In this document: positions 17,432-26,034 of the stretch, in pieces | Layout: every line of letters begins with the position of its first letter | Numbering within the stretch: position 1 is the stretch's first letter | DNA from: Acidaminococcus fermentans | GTDB taxonomy: Bacteria; Bacillota; Negativicutes; Acidaminococcales; Acidaminococcaceae | Assembly (NCBI RefSeq): GCF_009696675.1 | Contig: NZ_VULN01000003.1 | Coordinates: 1-64,000 of the forward strand | Direction of reading: 5' to 3' | Length of the DNA stretch: 64,000 bases | Made by a program: the position numbers and the translations under genes | Notes under the pieces: model-generated | What the model saw: the letters and a program-made list of their open reading frames with translations, nothing else | Databases searched by the model: none | What the model was told of the DNA's origin: nothing

Positions 17432-18232
17432 ATGGATCGTCATTATGCGGAACCTCATGAAGTCATGTATCATACCCAGCTGTCCCGGGAACGGCTGATG
17501 GGAGCGGATACGGCCCTGCTGCCCGGGGATCCGGGACGGGTCCGGTCCCTGGCGGAAGCCATGGGTCCTACGGTGGATCTGACCAGCCACCGGGAATACA
17601 CCAGCTGTCTCACCCAGGTCCAGAACCGGCCGGTACTGGTGTGCTCCACCGGCATGGGAGGACCTTCCACCGCCATCTGCCTGGAAGAACTGGCCCGGCT
17701 GGGGATCAGACGGGTGATCCGGGTGGGGACCACCGGCTCCATCCAGGACGGCCTGGAACTGGGAGATGTGGTGATCATCAAGGCCGCGGTCCGGCTGGAG
17801 GGCACCAGCTCCCACTATGCCCCTCTGGAATTCCCGGCGGTGGCGGATTTTGAACTGACCCAGCTACTGGCCTATGCGGCCCTGGTGGAAAATGTGCCCC
17901 ATCAGGTGGGCATCTGCTGCAGCTCGGATACCTTCTGGCCCGGCCAGGAACGGTACGACAGCTTCACCGGCTATGTACTCCGCCGGTTCCAGGGGAGCAT
18001 GAAGGAATGGCAGCAGCTGGGGGTCACCAACTACGAAATGGAAACCGCCCCGGTGTTCGTCACCTCCCAGGCCCTGGGCCTGAAGGCGGCCAGCTTGTGC
18101 GGGGTGGTGGCCAAACGGACGGAAAGCGAAAGCATTGCCTTGCCGGAAATCTACCGGCTGGCGGAGAACCGGTTCCAGACCATTGTCCGCCGGGCATTGA
18201 ACGAGTTGTTGGGAAGGGAGGAAAAGAAATGA
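17432..18232 (+). CDS. udp: Uridine phosphorylase
   Basis: Phosphorolysis of uridine to uracil and ribose 1-phosphate for nucleoside salvage. The 266-residue protein follows E. coli Udp closely by memory: LPGDPGRVRSLAE, SHREYTSC, VCSTGMGGPST, RVGTTGSIQ, LEFPAVADFE, SSDTFWPGQERYD and NYEMETAPVFV with the purine/pyrimidine-binding Glu-Met-Glu. AAGGAAGTGATACC precedes the ATG. The stop overlaps the deoB start (ATGA), which fits: DeoB converts the ribose 1-phosphate product to ribose 5-phosphate. Confidence 0.95.
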   Translation: MDRHYAEPHEVMYHTQLSRERLMGADTALLPGDPGRVRSLAEAMGPTVDLTSHREYTSCLTQVQNRPVLVCSTGMGGPSTAICLEELARLGIRRVIRVGTTGSIQDGLELGDVVIIKAAVRLEGTSSHYAPLEFPAVADFELTQLLAYAALVENVPHQVGICCSSDTFWPGQERYDSFTGYVLRRFQGSMKEWQQLGVTNYEMETAPVFVTSQALGLKAASLCGVVAKRTESESIALPEIYRLAENRFQTIVRRALNELLGREEKK

Positions 18233-19452
18233 AACGGTGCATCATCCTGATGATGGATTCCTTTGGCATCGGGGGCGCCCCTGATGCGGCAAAATTCGGA
18301 GACGCCGGAGCGGATACCCTGGGCCACATTGCCCGCTGGTTTGCCCGGCAGAAGGAGCAGGCCCCGGGAGCGTCCTTCCTGGCCCTGCCCAACCTGGCCC
18401 GGTATGGGCTGGAACTGGCCCACAAAAGGAGTACCGGGGAGGACCTGGCCCATTCCATCGGCAGTCCGGAACCCCTGGCCGGGGCCTATACCTATGCCAA
18501 AGAGATCAGCAGCGGCAAGGATACCCTCAGCGGCCACTGGGAACTGACAGGAGTGCCGGTGATGTTCAACTGGGGCTATTTTCCCGACAAGCCCCACTGC
18601 TTCCCGAAGGACATCATTGACGGGCTGATCCGGGAAGGCCATCTCCCTGGTGTGCTGGGGGAAAAGCACGCTTCCGGCACGGTGATCATCCAGGAACTGG
18701 GAGAAGAGCACATGCGTACCGGCAAGCCCATTGTCTACACTTCCGCTGATTCGGTGCTCCAGATTGCCGCTCATGAACGGACCTTCGGACTGGAGAATCT
18801 GTACAAACTCTGTGAGATTGCCTACAGACTTGTCCAGCCCTACCACATCGCCCGGGTCATCGCCCGTCCCTTTGTAGGGGAAAAGGCCGGGGAATTCACC
18901 CGTACCGGGAACCGCCACGACTATGCAGTACCGGCGCCGGAAAAGACCCTGCTGGATGAAGTGTACGAAAAAGCCGGTGGGGTCTATGCGGTGGGGAAAA
19001 TCGCAGATATTTTCGCCCACAGGGGGATAACCCGGGCCTGGCATGCCACCGGCCTGGACGCCCTGTTCGACGCCACCCTGGAGGCCCTGGACGCTGCCGG
19101 AGACCGGAGTCTGGTGTTCACCAACTTCGTGGATTTCGATTCCACCTACGGCCACCGGCGGGACGCCAAAGGCTACGGGGAAGGGCTTATGACCGTGGAC
19201 CGGCGGCTGCCGGAACTGGCGGCCCGGCTCCAGCCCGGAGACCTGGTGCTGGTCACTGCGGACCACGGGTGCGACCCCACCTGGAAAGGGACGGACCACA
19301 CCCGGGAACACGTGCCCATGCTGTTCTTCGGACCGGAAGTGAAGCCCGGGCCCTTGGAACCCATGGATACCTACAGTGATGCAGGGCAGATCCTGGCCCA
19401 TCATCTGGGACTGGAACTGGCCCGGGGGAAAGCCCAGGAGGTGCTGAAATGA
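18229..19452 (+). CDS. deoB: Phosphopentomutase
   Basis: Interconverts (deoxy)ribose 1-phosphate and 5-phosphate, feeding nucleoside sugars into the pentose phosphate pathway. The 407-residue alkaline-phosphatase-superfamily enzyme shows the metal-binding ILMMDSFGIGGAPDA at the N-terminus, the central DTLSGHWELTG, and the C-terminal LVLVTADHGCDPTWKGTDHTREHVP. The start is the ATGA overlap with udp, with GGGAGG upstream; an earlier in-frame start lies within udp and is not real. The exported-protein gene that follows also overlaps by 4 bases. Confidence 0.97.
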   Translation: MKRCIILMMDSFGIGGAPDAAKFGDAGADTLGHIARWFARQKEQAPGASFLALPNLARYGLELAHKRSTGEDLAHSIGSPEPLAGAYTYAKEISSGKDTLSGHWELTGVPVMFNWGYFPDKPHCFPKDIIDGLIREGHLPGVLGEKHASGTVIIQELGEEHMRTGKPIVYTSADSVLQIAAHERTFGLENLYKLCEIAYRLVQPYHIARVIARPFVGEKAGEFTRTGNRHDYAVPAPEKTLLDEVYEKAGGVYAVGKIADIFAHRGITRAWHATGLDALFDATLEALDAAGDRSLVFTNFVDFDSTYGHRRDAKGYGEGLMTVDRRLPELAARLQPGDLVLVTADHGCDPTWKGTDHTREHVPMLFFGPEVKPGPLEPMDTYSDAGQILAHHLGLELARGKAQEVLK

Positions 19453-20063
19453 AAAGATTCCAAAAGCTGCTGCTGACCCTTTGTTTCGTCCTGACGGGCC
19501 TGTTCCTGATGGTGCCGGCAGAGGCGGCAGAACAGGCGGCCGCCCCTGACCTGCTGGATCGGAAGACCATTGCCTTTGTGGTCTATGACCATACGGGAGA
19601 AGCCACTGCCTCCATGAAGGAAGTGTGGAAGCGCCAGGTACGCCAGGCCTATCCCCGGGCGAAGTATGTCTTCCTCCCTGATGCCCAGGCGGCGGAAGGG
19701 GCCAATGAGGTGCTGCTCCAGTTCGGAGGAGACGGGTACCCCATTGAAAAGGAAGTCCTGGATAAGATTGCCGACAAAACGGGAGCCACCGTGGTGTCCC
19801 TCCTGGTGGTCCGGGCCATGGACGAATTCTACATCCAGCCCATGTTCCTGGGAGGCTGGGACGATGACGGACCGGATACCCTGCTCCGGGTGGTGTCCGG
19901 GGCGGATATGTACATTTATCGGAAGGATCCGGGGAAGTACATGAAGAAAAAGCTCCGGAAGGTGGAAACTACGGATATCGCCCTGGCAGTCCATCCGGAA
20001 AAAGAAATCCAGTACGCCCTCAGCAACCTGGCCATGACCATGGAGGGGAAAGATTTGATTTGA
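19449..20063 (+). CDS. Exported protein of unknown function
   Basis: A 204-residue precursor with a signal peptide (MKRFQKLLLTLCFVLTG..., cleavage likely after AEA at about residue 27) and no lipobox cysteine. The mature part begins with a strand-helix unit, KTIAFVVYDHTGEATASMKE, continues with QAYPRAKYVF, and has DKIADKTGATVVSLLVV. The same layout appears in the C-terminal half of the lipase at 32844-34268, suggesting a shared exported alpha/beta domain. It is translationally coupled to deoB by ATGA but has no obvious link to nucleoside salvage. I do not recognise the family. Confidence 0.75.
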   Translation: MKRFQKLLLTLCFVLTGLFLMVPAEAAEQAAAPDLLDRKTIAFVVYDHTGEATASMKEVWKRQVRQAYPRAKYVFLPDAQAAEGANEVLLQFGGDGYPIEKEVLDKIADKTGATVVSLLVVRAMDEFYIQPMFLGGWDDDGPDTLLRVVSGADMYIYRKDPGKYMKKKLRKVETTDIALAVHPEKEIQYALSNLAMTMEGKDLI

Positions 20064-20075
20064 AGGAGGTGAATG

Positions 20076-20861
20076 ATGATCAGTCCTGAAGTTTGGAAAG
20101 GGATCCTGATCCCTTTTGCCGGAACCAGTCTGGGGGCCGGCTGCGTGTATTTTATGAAGGAACAGCTCCACCGGAATGTCCAGCGGGGGCTCACCGGCTT
20201 TGCCGCCGGTGTCATGGTGGCAGCGTCCATCTGGAGCCTTTTGATCCCGGCCCTGGAGGAAAGTGCCGGGCTGGGGAATTTCGCCTTTGTACCGGCGGTG
20301 GTGGGCTTCTGGGCGGGAATCCTGTTCCTGCTGCTGCTGGATGTGGTGATCCCCCATCTCCACATGAACACCGATGAACCGGAAGGGCCCCGGAGCCATC
20401 TGGCCCGGACCACCATGATGCTGCTGGCGGTGACCCTCCACAACATCCCGGAAGGGATGGCGGTGGGGATGATCTACGCCGGGTTCCTCACTGATCCCGG
20501 ATCCATTTCCCTGGGCAGCGCCATTGCCCTGTCCCTGGGGATCGCCATCCAGAATTTCCCGGAAGGGGCCATCATTTCTCTGCCTCTCAAGGCGGCAGGG
20601 ATGAACCGGCACCGGGCGTTTTTGGGCGGGGTACTGTCCGGCATCGTGGAGCCCATTGCGGCGGTGGGGACCATCCTGGCCTCCGGGGTCATCGGCCACC
20701 TGCTGCCCTATTTCCTCAGTTTCGCCGCCGGGGCCATGCTCTATGTGGTGGTGGAGGAAATGATTCCGGAAATGTCCGAAGGAGAACATTCCAATATTGG
20801 AGTCCTCACCTTCGCCCTGGGGTTCACAGTGATGATGACCCTGGATGTGGCACTGGGGTAG
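20076..20861 (+). CDS. ZIP-family divalent metal transporter
   Basis: Imports divalent metal ions such as zinc across the inner membrane. The 261-residue protein has about eight membrane segments and the ZIP signature pair: TLHNIPEGMAVGM on the fourth helix and AIQNFPEGAIISLPL on the fifth, whose His, Asn, Pro-Glu-Gly residues line the metal path. A histidine-poor loop with HLHMNTDEPEG precedes them. Two ATGs are possible; GGAGG (20065-20069) is 6 bases from 20076 and only 3 from 20073, so 20076 is preferred. It lies 12 bases after the exported-protein gene. Confidence 0.9.
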   Translation: MISPEVWKGILIPFAGTSLGAGCVYFMKEQLHRNVQRGLTGFAAGVMVAASIWSLLIPALEESAGLGNFAFVPAVVGFWAGILFLLLLDVVIPHLHMNTDEPEGPRSHLARTTMMLLAVTLHNIPEGMAVGMIYAGFLTDPGSISLGSAIALSLGIAIQNFPEGAIISLPLKAAGMNRHRAFLGGVLSGIVEPIAAVGTILASGVIGHLLPYFLSFAAGAMLYVVVEEMIPEMSEGEHSNIGVLTFALGFTVMMTLDVALG

Positions 20862-20884
20862 AGAAAATCATAAAATTTTCTATG

Positions 20885-20927
20885 CGTTGTTTAAACAACG
20901 GATTCTTTTCCTGCTCCGGACTATAAT
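20885..20927 (+). promoter_or_regulatory. hcp promoter with 16-bp palindrome at -41.5
   Basis: CGTTGTTTAAACAACG (20885-20900) is a perfect palindrome. TATAAT lies at 20922-20927 and there is no good -35. If transcription starts about 7 bases after the -10, the palindrome is centred 41.5 bases upstream, the class II site of CRP/FNR-family activators. HcpR-type regulators of hcp belong to that family; which regulator acts here is inferred. Confidence 0.7.
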
Positions 20928-20987
20928 AAAGCCATCGAGTGAGAAAACAATCTGTTGAAGTTTTTATAAGAAAAGGGGAGTATACCT

Positions 20988-22625
20988 ATGGAAAACAAGA
21001 TGTTCTGTTATCAGTGTCAGGAAACTGCCGGCTGCAAAGGCTGCACCGTTGTCGGGGTCTGCGGCAAGAAGCCGGAAGTGGCTGCCATGCAGGATCTGCT
21101 GATCTACGCCACCAAGGGTCTGTCCGCTGTGACTACCGCCCTGCGTGCCGCCGGCAAATCCGTCAGCCGGAACGTGAACCATCTGGTGACCGTGAACCTG
21201 TTCACCACCATCACCAACGCCAACTTCGACCGGGAATCCATTATTGCCCGGATCAAAGAAACCCTGGCTGTGAAAGCTGATCTGCTGACCCAGCTGGATG
21301 ACACTTCCAGCCTGCCTGCTGCCGCTCTGTGGAACGGGGACGAAAGCGAATTCGATGCCAAAGCCAAAACCGTAGGCGTCCTGGCCACCGAAAACGAAGA
21401 CATCCGGTCCCTGCGGGAACTGATCACCTACGGCCTGAAAGGCCTGTCCGCCTACAGCAAGCATGCCAACGTGCTGGCTCAGGACGACGAAGAAGTGGAC
21501 GCTTTCATCCAGCGGGCCCTGGCTGCCACTCTGGACGACAGCAAGAGCGTGGATGACCTGGTGGCTCTGACTCTGGAAACCGGGAAATACGGCGTACAGG
21601 GCATGGCTCTCCTGGACAAAGCCAACACCACCGCTTACGGCAACCCTGAAATCACCACTGTGGACATCGGCGTCCGGAAGAACCCGGGCATCCTGATCTC
21701 CGGCCATGACCTGAAAGACCTGGAAATGCTGCTGGATCAGACCGAAGGCACCGGCGTGGATGTATACACCCATTCTGAAATGCTCCCTGCCCACTACTAT
21801 CCGTTCTTCAAGAAATACAAGAACTTCGCCGGCAACTATGGCAACGCCTGGTGGAAACAGAAGGAAGAATTCGAAAGCTTCAACGGACCCATCCTGATGA
21901 CCACCAACTGCATCGTTCCCCCCAAAGACAGCTACAAGGGCCGTCTGTGGACCACCGGTGCCACCGGCTTCCCGGGCTGCCGTCACATTGACGCTGACGA
22001 AAACGGCCACAAGGATTTCAGCGAACTGATCGCCCAGGCCAAGACCTGCCCGGCTCCCACTGAAATCGAAACCGGCAGCATCGTAGGCGGCTTCGCCCAT
22101 GAACAGGTCTTTGCCCTGGCTGATAAAGTGGTGGATGCTGTGAAATCCGGCGCCATCAAGAAGTTCGTGGTCATGGCTGGCTGCGACGGCCGGATGAAGA
22201 GCCGTGAATACTATACGGAATTCGCCAAGGCTCTGCCGAAAGATACGGTGATCCTCACCGCCGGCTGCGCCAAATACAAATACAACAAACTGAATCTGGG
22301 TGACATCGGCGGGATTCCCCGGGTGCTGGATGCCGGTCAGTGCAACGACTCCTACTCCCTGGCTCTGATCGCCCTGAAACTGAAGGAAGTCTTCGGCCTG
22401 AAAGATGTCAACGAACTGCCCCTGATCTTCAACATTGCCTGGTACGAACAGAAAGCCGTCATCGTCCTGCTGGCCCTGCTGTACCTGGGTGTGAAGAACA
22501 TCCATCTGGGACCCACCCTGCCTGCCTTCCTGTCCCCCAACGTGGCCAATGTGCTGGTGAAGAACTTCGGCATTGCCGGGATCACCAACGTGGAAGACGA
22601 CATGAAACTGTTCTTCGGAGCCTGA
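20988..22625 (+). CDS. hcp: Hydroxylamine reductase / hybrid-cluster protein
   Basis: Iron-sulfur enzyme that reduces hydroxylamine or nitric oxide in anaerobes under nitrosative stress. The 545-residue protein has an N-terminal cluster motif with Cys at residues 7, 10, 16, 19 and 25 ([13 protein letters not shown]). The hybrid-cluster ligands include [25 protein letters not shown] and GGFAHEQV, and MAGCDGR with [10 protein letters not shown] lies toward the C-terminus. The ribosome-binding site AAAAGGGGAG precedes the ATG. The palindromic promoter suggests CRP/FNR-type control. A tiny Cys-rich gene follows 6 bases after the stop. Confidence 0.97.
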   Translation: MENKMFCYQCQETAGCKGCTVVGVCGKKPEVAAMQDLLIYATKGLSAVTTALRAAGKSVSRNVNHLVTVNLFTTITNANFDRESIIARIKETLAVKADLLTQLDDTSSLPAAALWNGDESEFDAKAKTVGVLATENEDIRSLRELITYGLKGLSAYSKHANVLAQDDEEVDAFIQRALAATLDDSKSVDDLVALTLETGKYGVQGMALLDKANTTAYGNPEITTVDIGVRKNPGILISGHDLKDLEMLLDQTEGTGVDVYTHSEMLPAHYYPFFKKYKNFAGNYGNAWWKQKEEFESFNGPILMTTNCIVPPKDSYKGRLWTTGATGFPGCRHIDADENGHKDFSELIAQAKTCPAPTEIETGSIVGGFAHEQVFALADKVVDAVKSGAIKKFVVMAGCDGRMKSREYYTEFAKALPKDTVILTAGCAKYKYNKLNLGDIGGIPRVLDAGQCNDSYSLALIALKLKEVFGLKDVNELPLIFNIAWYEQKAVIVLLALLYLGVKNIHLGPTLPAFLSPNVANVLVKNFGIAGITNVEDDMKLFFGA

Positions 22626-22631
22626 TCAGCC

Positions 22632-22793
22632 ATGATCAAACTGTACGATCCGGATACCTGCCCCTGCAGCCATACCCACTGCCCCCGGTACAAGGACTGT
22701 GAGCCCTGCATCGAATTCCACCACAATTCGGAGGAATATCCCCTGACCGCCTGTGAGCAGGTGGCTGAGAGGGAAAAACGGCAGGCCCGCTGA
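22632..22793 (+). CDS. Small cysteine-rich protein downstream of hcp
   Basis: A 53-residue open frame from ATG 22632 to TGA 22791-22793, begun 6 bases after hcp. Six cysteines are at positions 10, 12, 17, 23, 26 and 41 (DPDTCPCSHTHC, DCEPC), with nearby histidines at 14, 16, 30 and 31, suggesting a metal or iron-sulfur knot. No signal peptide is visible. The tight spacing on both sides (20 bases to the next gene) suggests it is co-transcribed with hcp. It is too short to assign to a family by eye, so function is unknown. Confidence 0.65.
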   Translation: MIKLYDPDTCPCSHTHCPRYKDCEPCIEFHHNSEEYPLTACEQVAEREKRQAR

Positions 22794-22812
22794 CAAGAAA
22801 GAAGGCTTTTCC

Positions 22813-23184
22813 ATGGGAAAGCTGCAAGTAAAACGGATTTACGAAGCCCCCGCTGAAACGGACGGCAGCCGGTTCCTGGTGGACCGGCTGTGGCCCCGGG
22901 GCATTAAAAAGGAAAACGCAGCCCTTACCGGCTGGGACAAGGAGATTGCTCCCACCAACGGACTGCGCCGGTCCTTCGGCCACGATCCGGAAAAGTTCCC
23001 GGAATTCGCCGCCGGCTACCAACAGGAGCTGGAAGCCAATCCGGAAGCGGGACCCTTTGTGGAAAAAATAAAAAAAGCCCTGGCCCAGGGCAACGTAACC
23101 TTGCTGTACGGAGCCAAAGACCAGGAGCATAACAATGCGGTTGTGTTGAAAAAGTGGATAGAGAAAAAAGAGACTGGTGCCTGA
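22813..23184 (+). CDS. DUF488-family protein
   Basis: A 123-residue protein with the DUF488 hallmark FLVDRLWPRGIKKE (residues ~22-35), central FGHDPEKFPEFAAGYQQEL and a C-terminal TLLYGAKDQEHNNAVVLKKW. The family is widespread and of unproven function, often linked to stress or uncharacterised catalysis. It is probably the third gene of an hcp operon. The start has AAAGAAGG upstream. Its stop codon lies in the loop of a bidirectional terminator. Confidence 0.88.
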   Translation: MGKLQVKRIYEAPAETDGSRFLVDRLWPRGIKKENAALTGWDKEIAPTNGLRRSFGHDPEKFPEFAAGYQQELEANPEAGPFVEKIKKALAQGNVTLLYGAKDQEHNNAVVLKKWIEKKETGA

Positions 23185-23203
23185 GCATCAGTCTCTTTTT
23201 CTC
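23163..23203. terminator. Bidirectional terminator between DUF488 and hydrolase genes
   Basis: AAAAAAGAGACTG / CAGTCTCTTTTT with a loop containing the DUF488 stop codon; A-tract on one side and T-tract on the other serve both convergent genes. Confidence 0.85.
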
Positions 23204-23204
23204 T

Positions 23205-23218
23205 GTCAGCGGTCAATG
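23205..23218. repeat. Heptanucleotide repeat, GTCAGCG/GTCAATG
   Basis: Two tandem units plus a partial third (GTC). The array covers the last codons and stop of the minus-strand hydrolase. Confidence 0.65.
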
Positions 23219-24042
23219 GTCTCCTCGATCCACTTCCCGATCACCCGGGCCAGTTCCAGCCGGACGGTGTCCAGGGCGTGGTTGCTGGGGAGGATCACTT
23301 TTTTGTGATGGCCGGTACCCGGAAGGGCTTCCAGCTCTTTCCACAGGGGCTCCACCATCCATTCCGGAGGGGCCACTGTATCCCGGCTGCCTCCGATCAG
23401 CAGCAGGTTCCGGTCCTGGAACCGGTGGGCGTTCTGGACGAAGCTCCATTGCCGGGCGTGCTGGACGCTGTCCTGCCACAAATCCTCAAACCGCCCCACA
23501 TGGAGCACGGCGGCCGCCTGGGCAAACAGCTCCTTCAGCTGGCTGTGAGGCACGTGTTCCAGCCCCGCCTGGTGGTCGTAGGGACAGAAGGCCACGGTGC
23601 CCCGGAGAAAGGGCAGGAACCGGGAAGCGTTCAGCACCGTGTTCCCCCCATTGGAATGGCCCACCAGGAAGATGTTGGCCGGATCGATGGCGTAGGCTTT
23701 GGCCACCTCTTCCCGGGCCCACCGGGCCAGGGCCACTGCGTCTTCGATGCAGTGGGAGAAGGAATAGGTACCTTCGCTGCCCCAGGCTCCCCGGTGGTAG
23801 GGGCGGATCACCACACAGCCCATCCGGCGCAGGCACTGGGCCAGGTCGTCATTGTTGTTGGTGCCCGGGATACCGTGGCACAGGACCACCGCCGGGTGGG
23901 GTGCCTCATAGATCCCCGAGGGCAGGTAGATTTCCCCCAGCACCCGGTCCCCGTCAATGGGCAGGTCCAGTTCCAGGGAATCCGGCAGGGGAGCATCCTG
24001 GTAATCGGGCTCTTCCAGCACATAACGGGCATCAATTTTCAT
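23206..24042 (-). CDS. Alpha/beta hydrolase (peptidase S9/dienelactone hydrolase-like)
   Basis: A 278-residue cytosolic serine hydrolase. The oxyanion region is VVLCHGIPGTNNN (residues ~52-64), the nucleophile elbow is LVGHSNGGN, the acid is in GGSRDTVAPPEW and the catalytic histidine in ILPSNHALD. The nearest remembered architecture is the S9-like esterase/acyl-peptidase clan, but the substrate cannot be read from sequence. It starts 11 bases inside the end of the upstream symporter gene and is probably co-transcribed. Its final residues (TIDR) are encoded by the heptamer repeat. Confidence 0.85.
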   Translation of the reverse strand: MKIDARYVLEEPDYQDAPLPDSLELDLPIDGDRVLGEIYLPSGIYEAPHPAVVLCHGIPGTNNNDDLAQCLRRMGCVVIRPYHRGAWGSEGTYSFSHCIEDAVALARWAREEVAKAYAIDPANIFLVGHSNGGNTVLNASRFLPFLRGTVAFCPYDHQAGLEHVPHSQLKELFAQAAAVLHVGRFEDLWQDSVQHARQWSFVQNAHRFQDRNLLLIGGSRDTVAPPEWMVEPLWKELEALPGTGHHKKVILPSNHALDTVRLELARVIGKWIEETIDR

Positions 24043-25321
24043 AAGTCAAAGCTTCCTTTCCAGCAGCGTCTCCGTTGAGATTCTTTTTGTACCAGTTTTT
24101 TCCGTGGAAGATCCGGGTAATCAGCATGGATACCACCGTATCCCCGCAGGAGTTCAGCAGAGTGCACCCGGGGTCGAACAGTTCAATGACCATCAGCAGG
24201 ATGGGGAAGGCGCTTTCCGGCAGGTGGAATACGGAAACAATCATGGTTTCCCCGGCAGCCCCGCCTCCCGGTACGGAGGAAGTGGCCACGGAAGCGGCAA
24301 CCCCCAGGAACAGGGCCAGGATGAAGTCAAAGCCCGCCAGGGGATGGCCGAACAGGGTGGTGGCCAGCACTTCCGAATAGACCACGGCGATGCAGGCACC
24401 GTCCATATGGCAGGTGGCTCCCATGGATACCACTACGGAAGAAATGTCCCGGGGTACCCCCAGCTTGTCACAGGCTTCCATCTGGAGCGGGATGGTGGCG
24501 GCGGAAGAACGGGTGCCCAGAGCCGTCAGGGCCGGAGCCAGGATCACCCGGAAATAGTTCTTCACGCCCCAGGTGCCGGCGGCCAGCCAGGCATAGAATC
24601 CCAGGAACACGAAGAAGTATACAAAGACCACGGTGTAGAACACCACCATGGCACTGCCGTAGGTCTTCAGCAGGTCGATGCCGTAGGTGCCGGTGAGATC
24701 CGCAAAATAGGCGCCCAGGCCGATGGGAGCCGCCTTCATGAGAATGGCCACCATTTTATAGCACACCAGGCTCATGGCGTTCATCCATTCCACCACCGGT
24801 TTGGCAGGTTCCCCGATCAGGGAAACGCAGATGCCGAAGAAAATGGTCAGGATGATGAGGGGCAGCACATGGAACCGGGAAATAAGGAGCGGCAGATCTC
24901 CCACCGTAAGGGTGTTGACGATCTGGTCCGCAATGGTCACCGGTTTGGCCGCTGCCTGGGTTGCTGCCGCCGCAGGAGCTGTAAAGGAGGTGGGCACTCC
25001 GGTGAAATGGGTCACCAGCAGGATCAGGCCACCGGAAATGGTGGCCGTGAGAACGAAAATGATCAGGGTATAGCCGATCATTTTCCCCACCTTACCAGTA
25101 TCTTTGGTAGCGGCAATGGAGCCGGCAATGGAGAAAAAGATCAGTGGTACGATGAGACAGAACAGCAGGTTCAGGAAAATCTGTCCAATGGGCTTCAGGA
25201 AGGAAGCCTTGTCTCCCAGTACCAGGCCCAGAATGGCCCCCAGGATGCAGAAGGTGATCAGGATAATGGGATCCCGATAGTTGGCCAGGGCGGAACGGCC
25301 CGACCGGTTTGCGGTTGTCAT
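24032..25321 (-). CDS. Dicarboxylate/amino acid:cation symporter (DAACS family)
   Basis: Secondary transporter of the GltP/GltT/DctA fold, taking up glutamate, aspartate or C4-dicarboxylates with H+ or Na+. The 429-residue protein has the reentrant-loop serine motif as TRSSAATIP and the ion/substrate motif as MGATCHMDGACIA (NMDG becomes HMDG). It also has ASSVPGGGAAGE-like hairpin 2 and LNSCGDTVVSM, where the conserved Asp and Asn/Ser contact substrate. An Ala-rich insert lies at about residues 112-128 (TAPAAAATQAAAKP). Glutamate is attractive as substrate given the Acidaminococcus-like context, but this is inference. Confidence 0.92.
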   Translation of the reverse strand: MTTANRSGRSALANYRDPIILITFCILGAILGLVLGDKASFLKPIGQIFLNLLFCLIVPLIFFSIAGSIAATKDTGKVGKMIGYTLIIFVLTATISGGLILLVTHFTGVPTSFTAPAAAATQAAAKPVTIADQIVNTLTVGDLPLLISRFHVLPLIILTIFFGICVSLIGEPAKPVVEWMNAMSLVCYKMVAILMKAAPIGLGAYFADLTGTYGIDLLKTYGSAMVVFYTVVFVYFFVFLGFYAWLAAGTWGVKNYFRVILAPALTALGTRSSAATIPLQMEACDKLGVPRDISSVVVSMGATCHMDGACIAVVYSEVLATTLFGHPLAGFDFILALFLGVAASVATSSVPGGGAAGETMIVSVFHLPESAFPILLMVIELFDPGCTLLNSCGDTVVSMLITRIFHGKNWYKKNLNGDAAGKEALTYEN

Positions 25322-25362
25322 AAAAAGTCCCCCTAACTGAGTATGAATAAGAACATGAACAA

Positions 25363-25391
25363 ATTATAGAACTTTCCTTCTTAAAATACAA
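25363..25391 (-). promoter_or_regulatory. Promoter of symporter-hydrolase operon
   Basis: On the minus strand TTGTAT (25391-25386), 17 bases, TATAAT (25368-25363). The start codon at 25321 follows AGGGGGA. Confidence 0.7.
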
Positions 25392-25457
25392 GAAAGAGTC
25401 AGATTCTTTATCAAGTGTCCCTCCAGGACGTATGAATTTCTGCTTCATGGATTTTAC

Positions 25458-25485
25458 GTTAACCCATATATAAAAGAGGTTGAAC
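25458..25485. promoter_or_regulatory. Probable BirA operator upstream of the bioY operon
   Basis: GTTAACC (25458-25464) and GGTTGAAC (25478-25485) form the two inverted half-sites of the Firmicutes BirA type (TTGTTAACC...GGTTAACAA). The right half departs from it by one extra base. The right half contains the -35 of the operon promoter, so biotinyl-AMP-bound BirA would repress. Confidence 0.6.
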
Positions 25486-25508
25486 AATCCGCCCAAATCC
25501 GGTACACT
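25480..25508 (+). promoter_or_regulatory. Promoter of the bioY operon
   Basis: TTGAAC (25480-25485), 17 bases, TACACT (25503-25508). The predicted start is about 25515, only a few bases before the ATG at 25518, so the first ORF would be almost leaderless. Confidence 0.6.
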
Positions 25509-25517
25509 GGAACCATT

Positions 25518-26034
25518 ATGGAAGAATACACCGAAGGATACATCAGAGCCCTGGGCCAGTTCCAGGGCAGCCGCTATGACCACAGCTTCATTGCCCGGAT
25601 CCATTATGCCAGGGTCCGGCAAGCCGGGCCGGACTGCCGGTTCCGGTGCGTCTGTCTGAAGGACCGGACCCGGAGCCAGCTGCTCCAGGCGGAAGCCTGG
25701 GAGGGAGACCGCCAGGTGGGGACATTACAGGTAGAACTGCTTTTTGCCGGCTCAAAGGTAAACCATACGGAAAAAGTAGGTTTACTGAAACAGGACTCCG
25801 GACCTCCGGAAGGGTACCGGCCCTGGCGGGCCTTTTCCCCGGAAGAAGTGAGGGAGTTTTCCCGGCGCACCGGGGATACCAATCCCATCCATCTGGAGGG
25901 CCGGCCGGTGGTCCAGGGGCTGCTCCTGTGGCAGAGCCTGTTCCGGCACCTGGGAGAACCGGAAAGCATCCATATGTTGTTCAAAGCCCCCGTCCACGGG
26001 GGAGAAATGATTTACTGCAGGGAGGAAACAATCA
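25518..26034 (+). CDS. Hot-dog/MaoC-like protein, 3' end unresolved
   Basis: The open frame encodes a stretch with the MaoC-dehydratase helix motif, FSPEEVREFSRRTGDTNPIHLEGRPVVQG (given here in part: FSRRTGDTNPIHL, residues ~118-130), preceded by a strand-rich half (residues 1-90). In ordinary MaoC folds the strands follow the helix motif, so this looks permuted, partial or double-hot-dog. The frame has no stop before bioY starts at 26035 and stays open to 26414 through unrelated shadow sequence. A TGA at 26036 would end it in another frame, so a frameshift is possible. No ribosome-binding site is visible. Acyl-CoA hydratase or thioesterase activity is inference. Confidence 0.5.

Noticed and set aside
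18007-18228. N-terminal extension of DeoB
   Set aside because: It is an in-frame read-through of udp; the ATGA overlap at 18229 with GGGAGG upstream is the true start.
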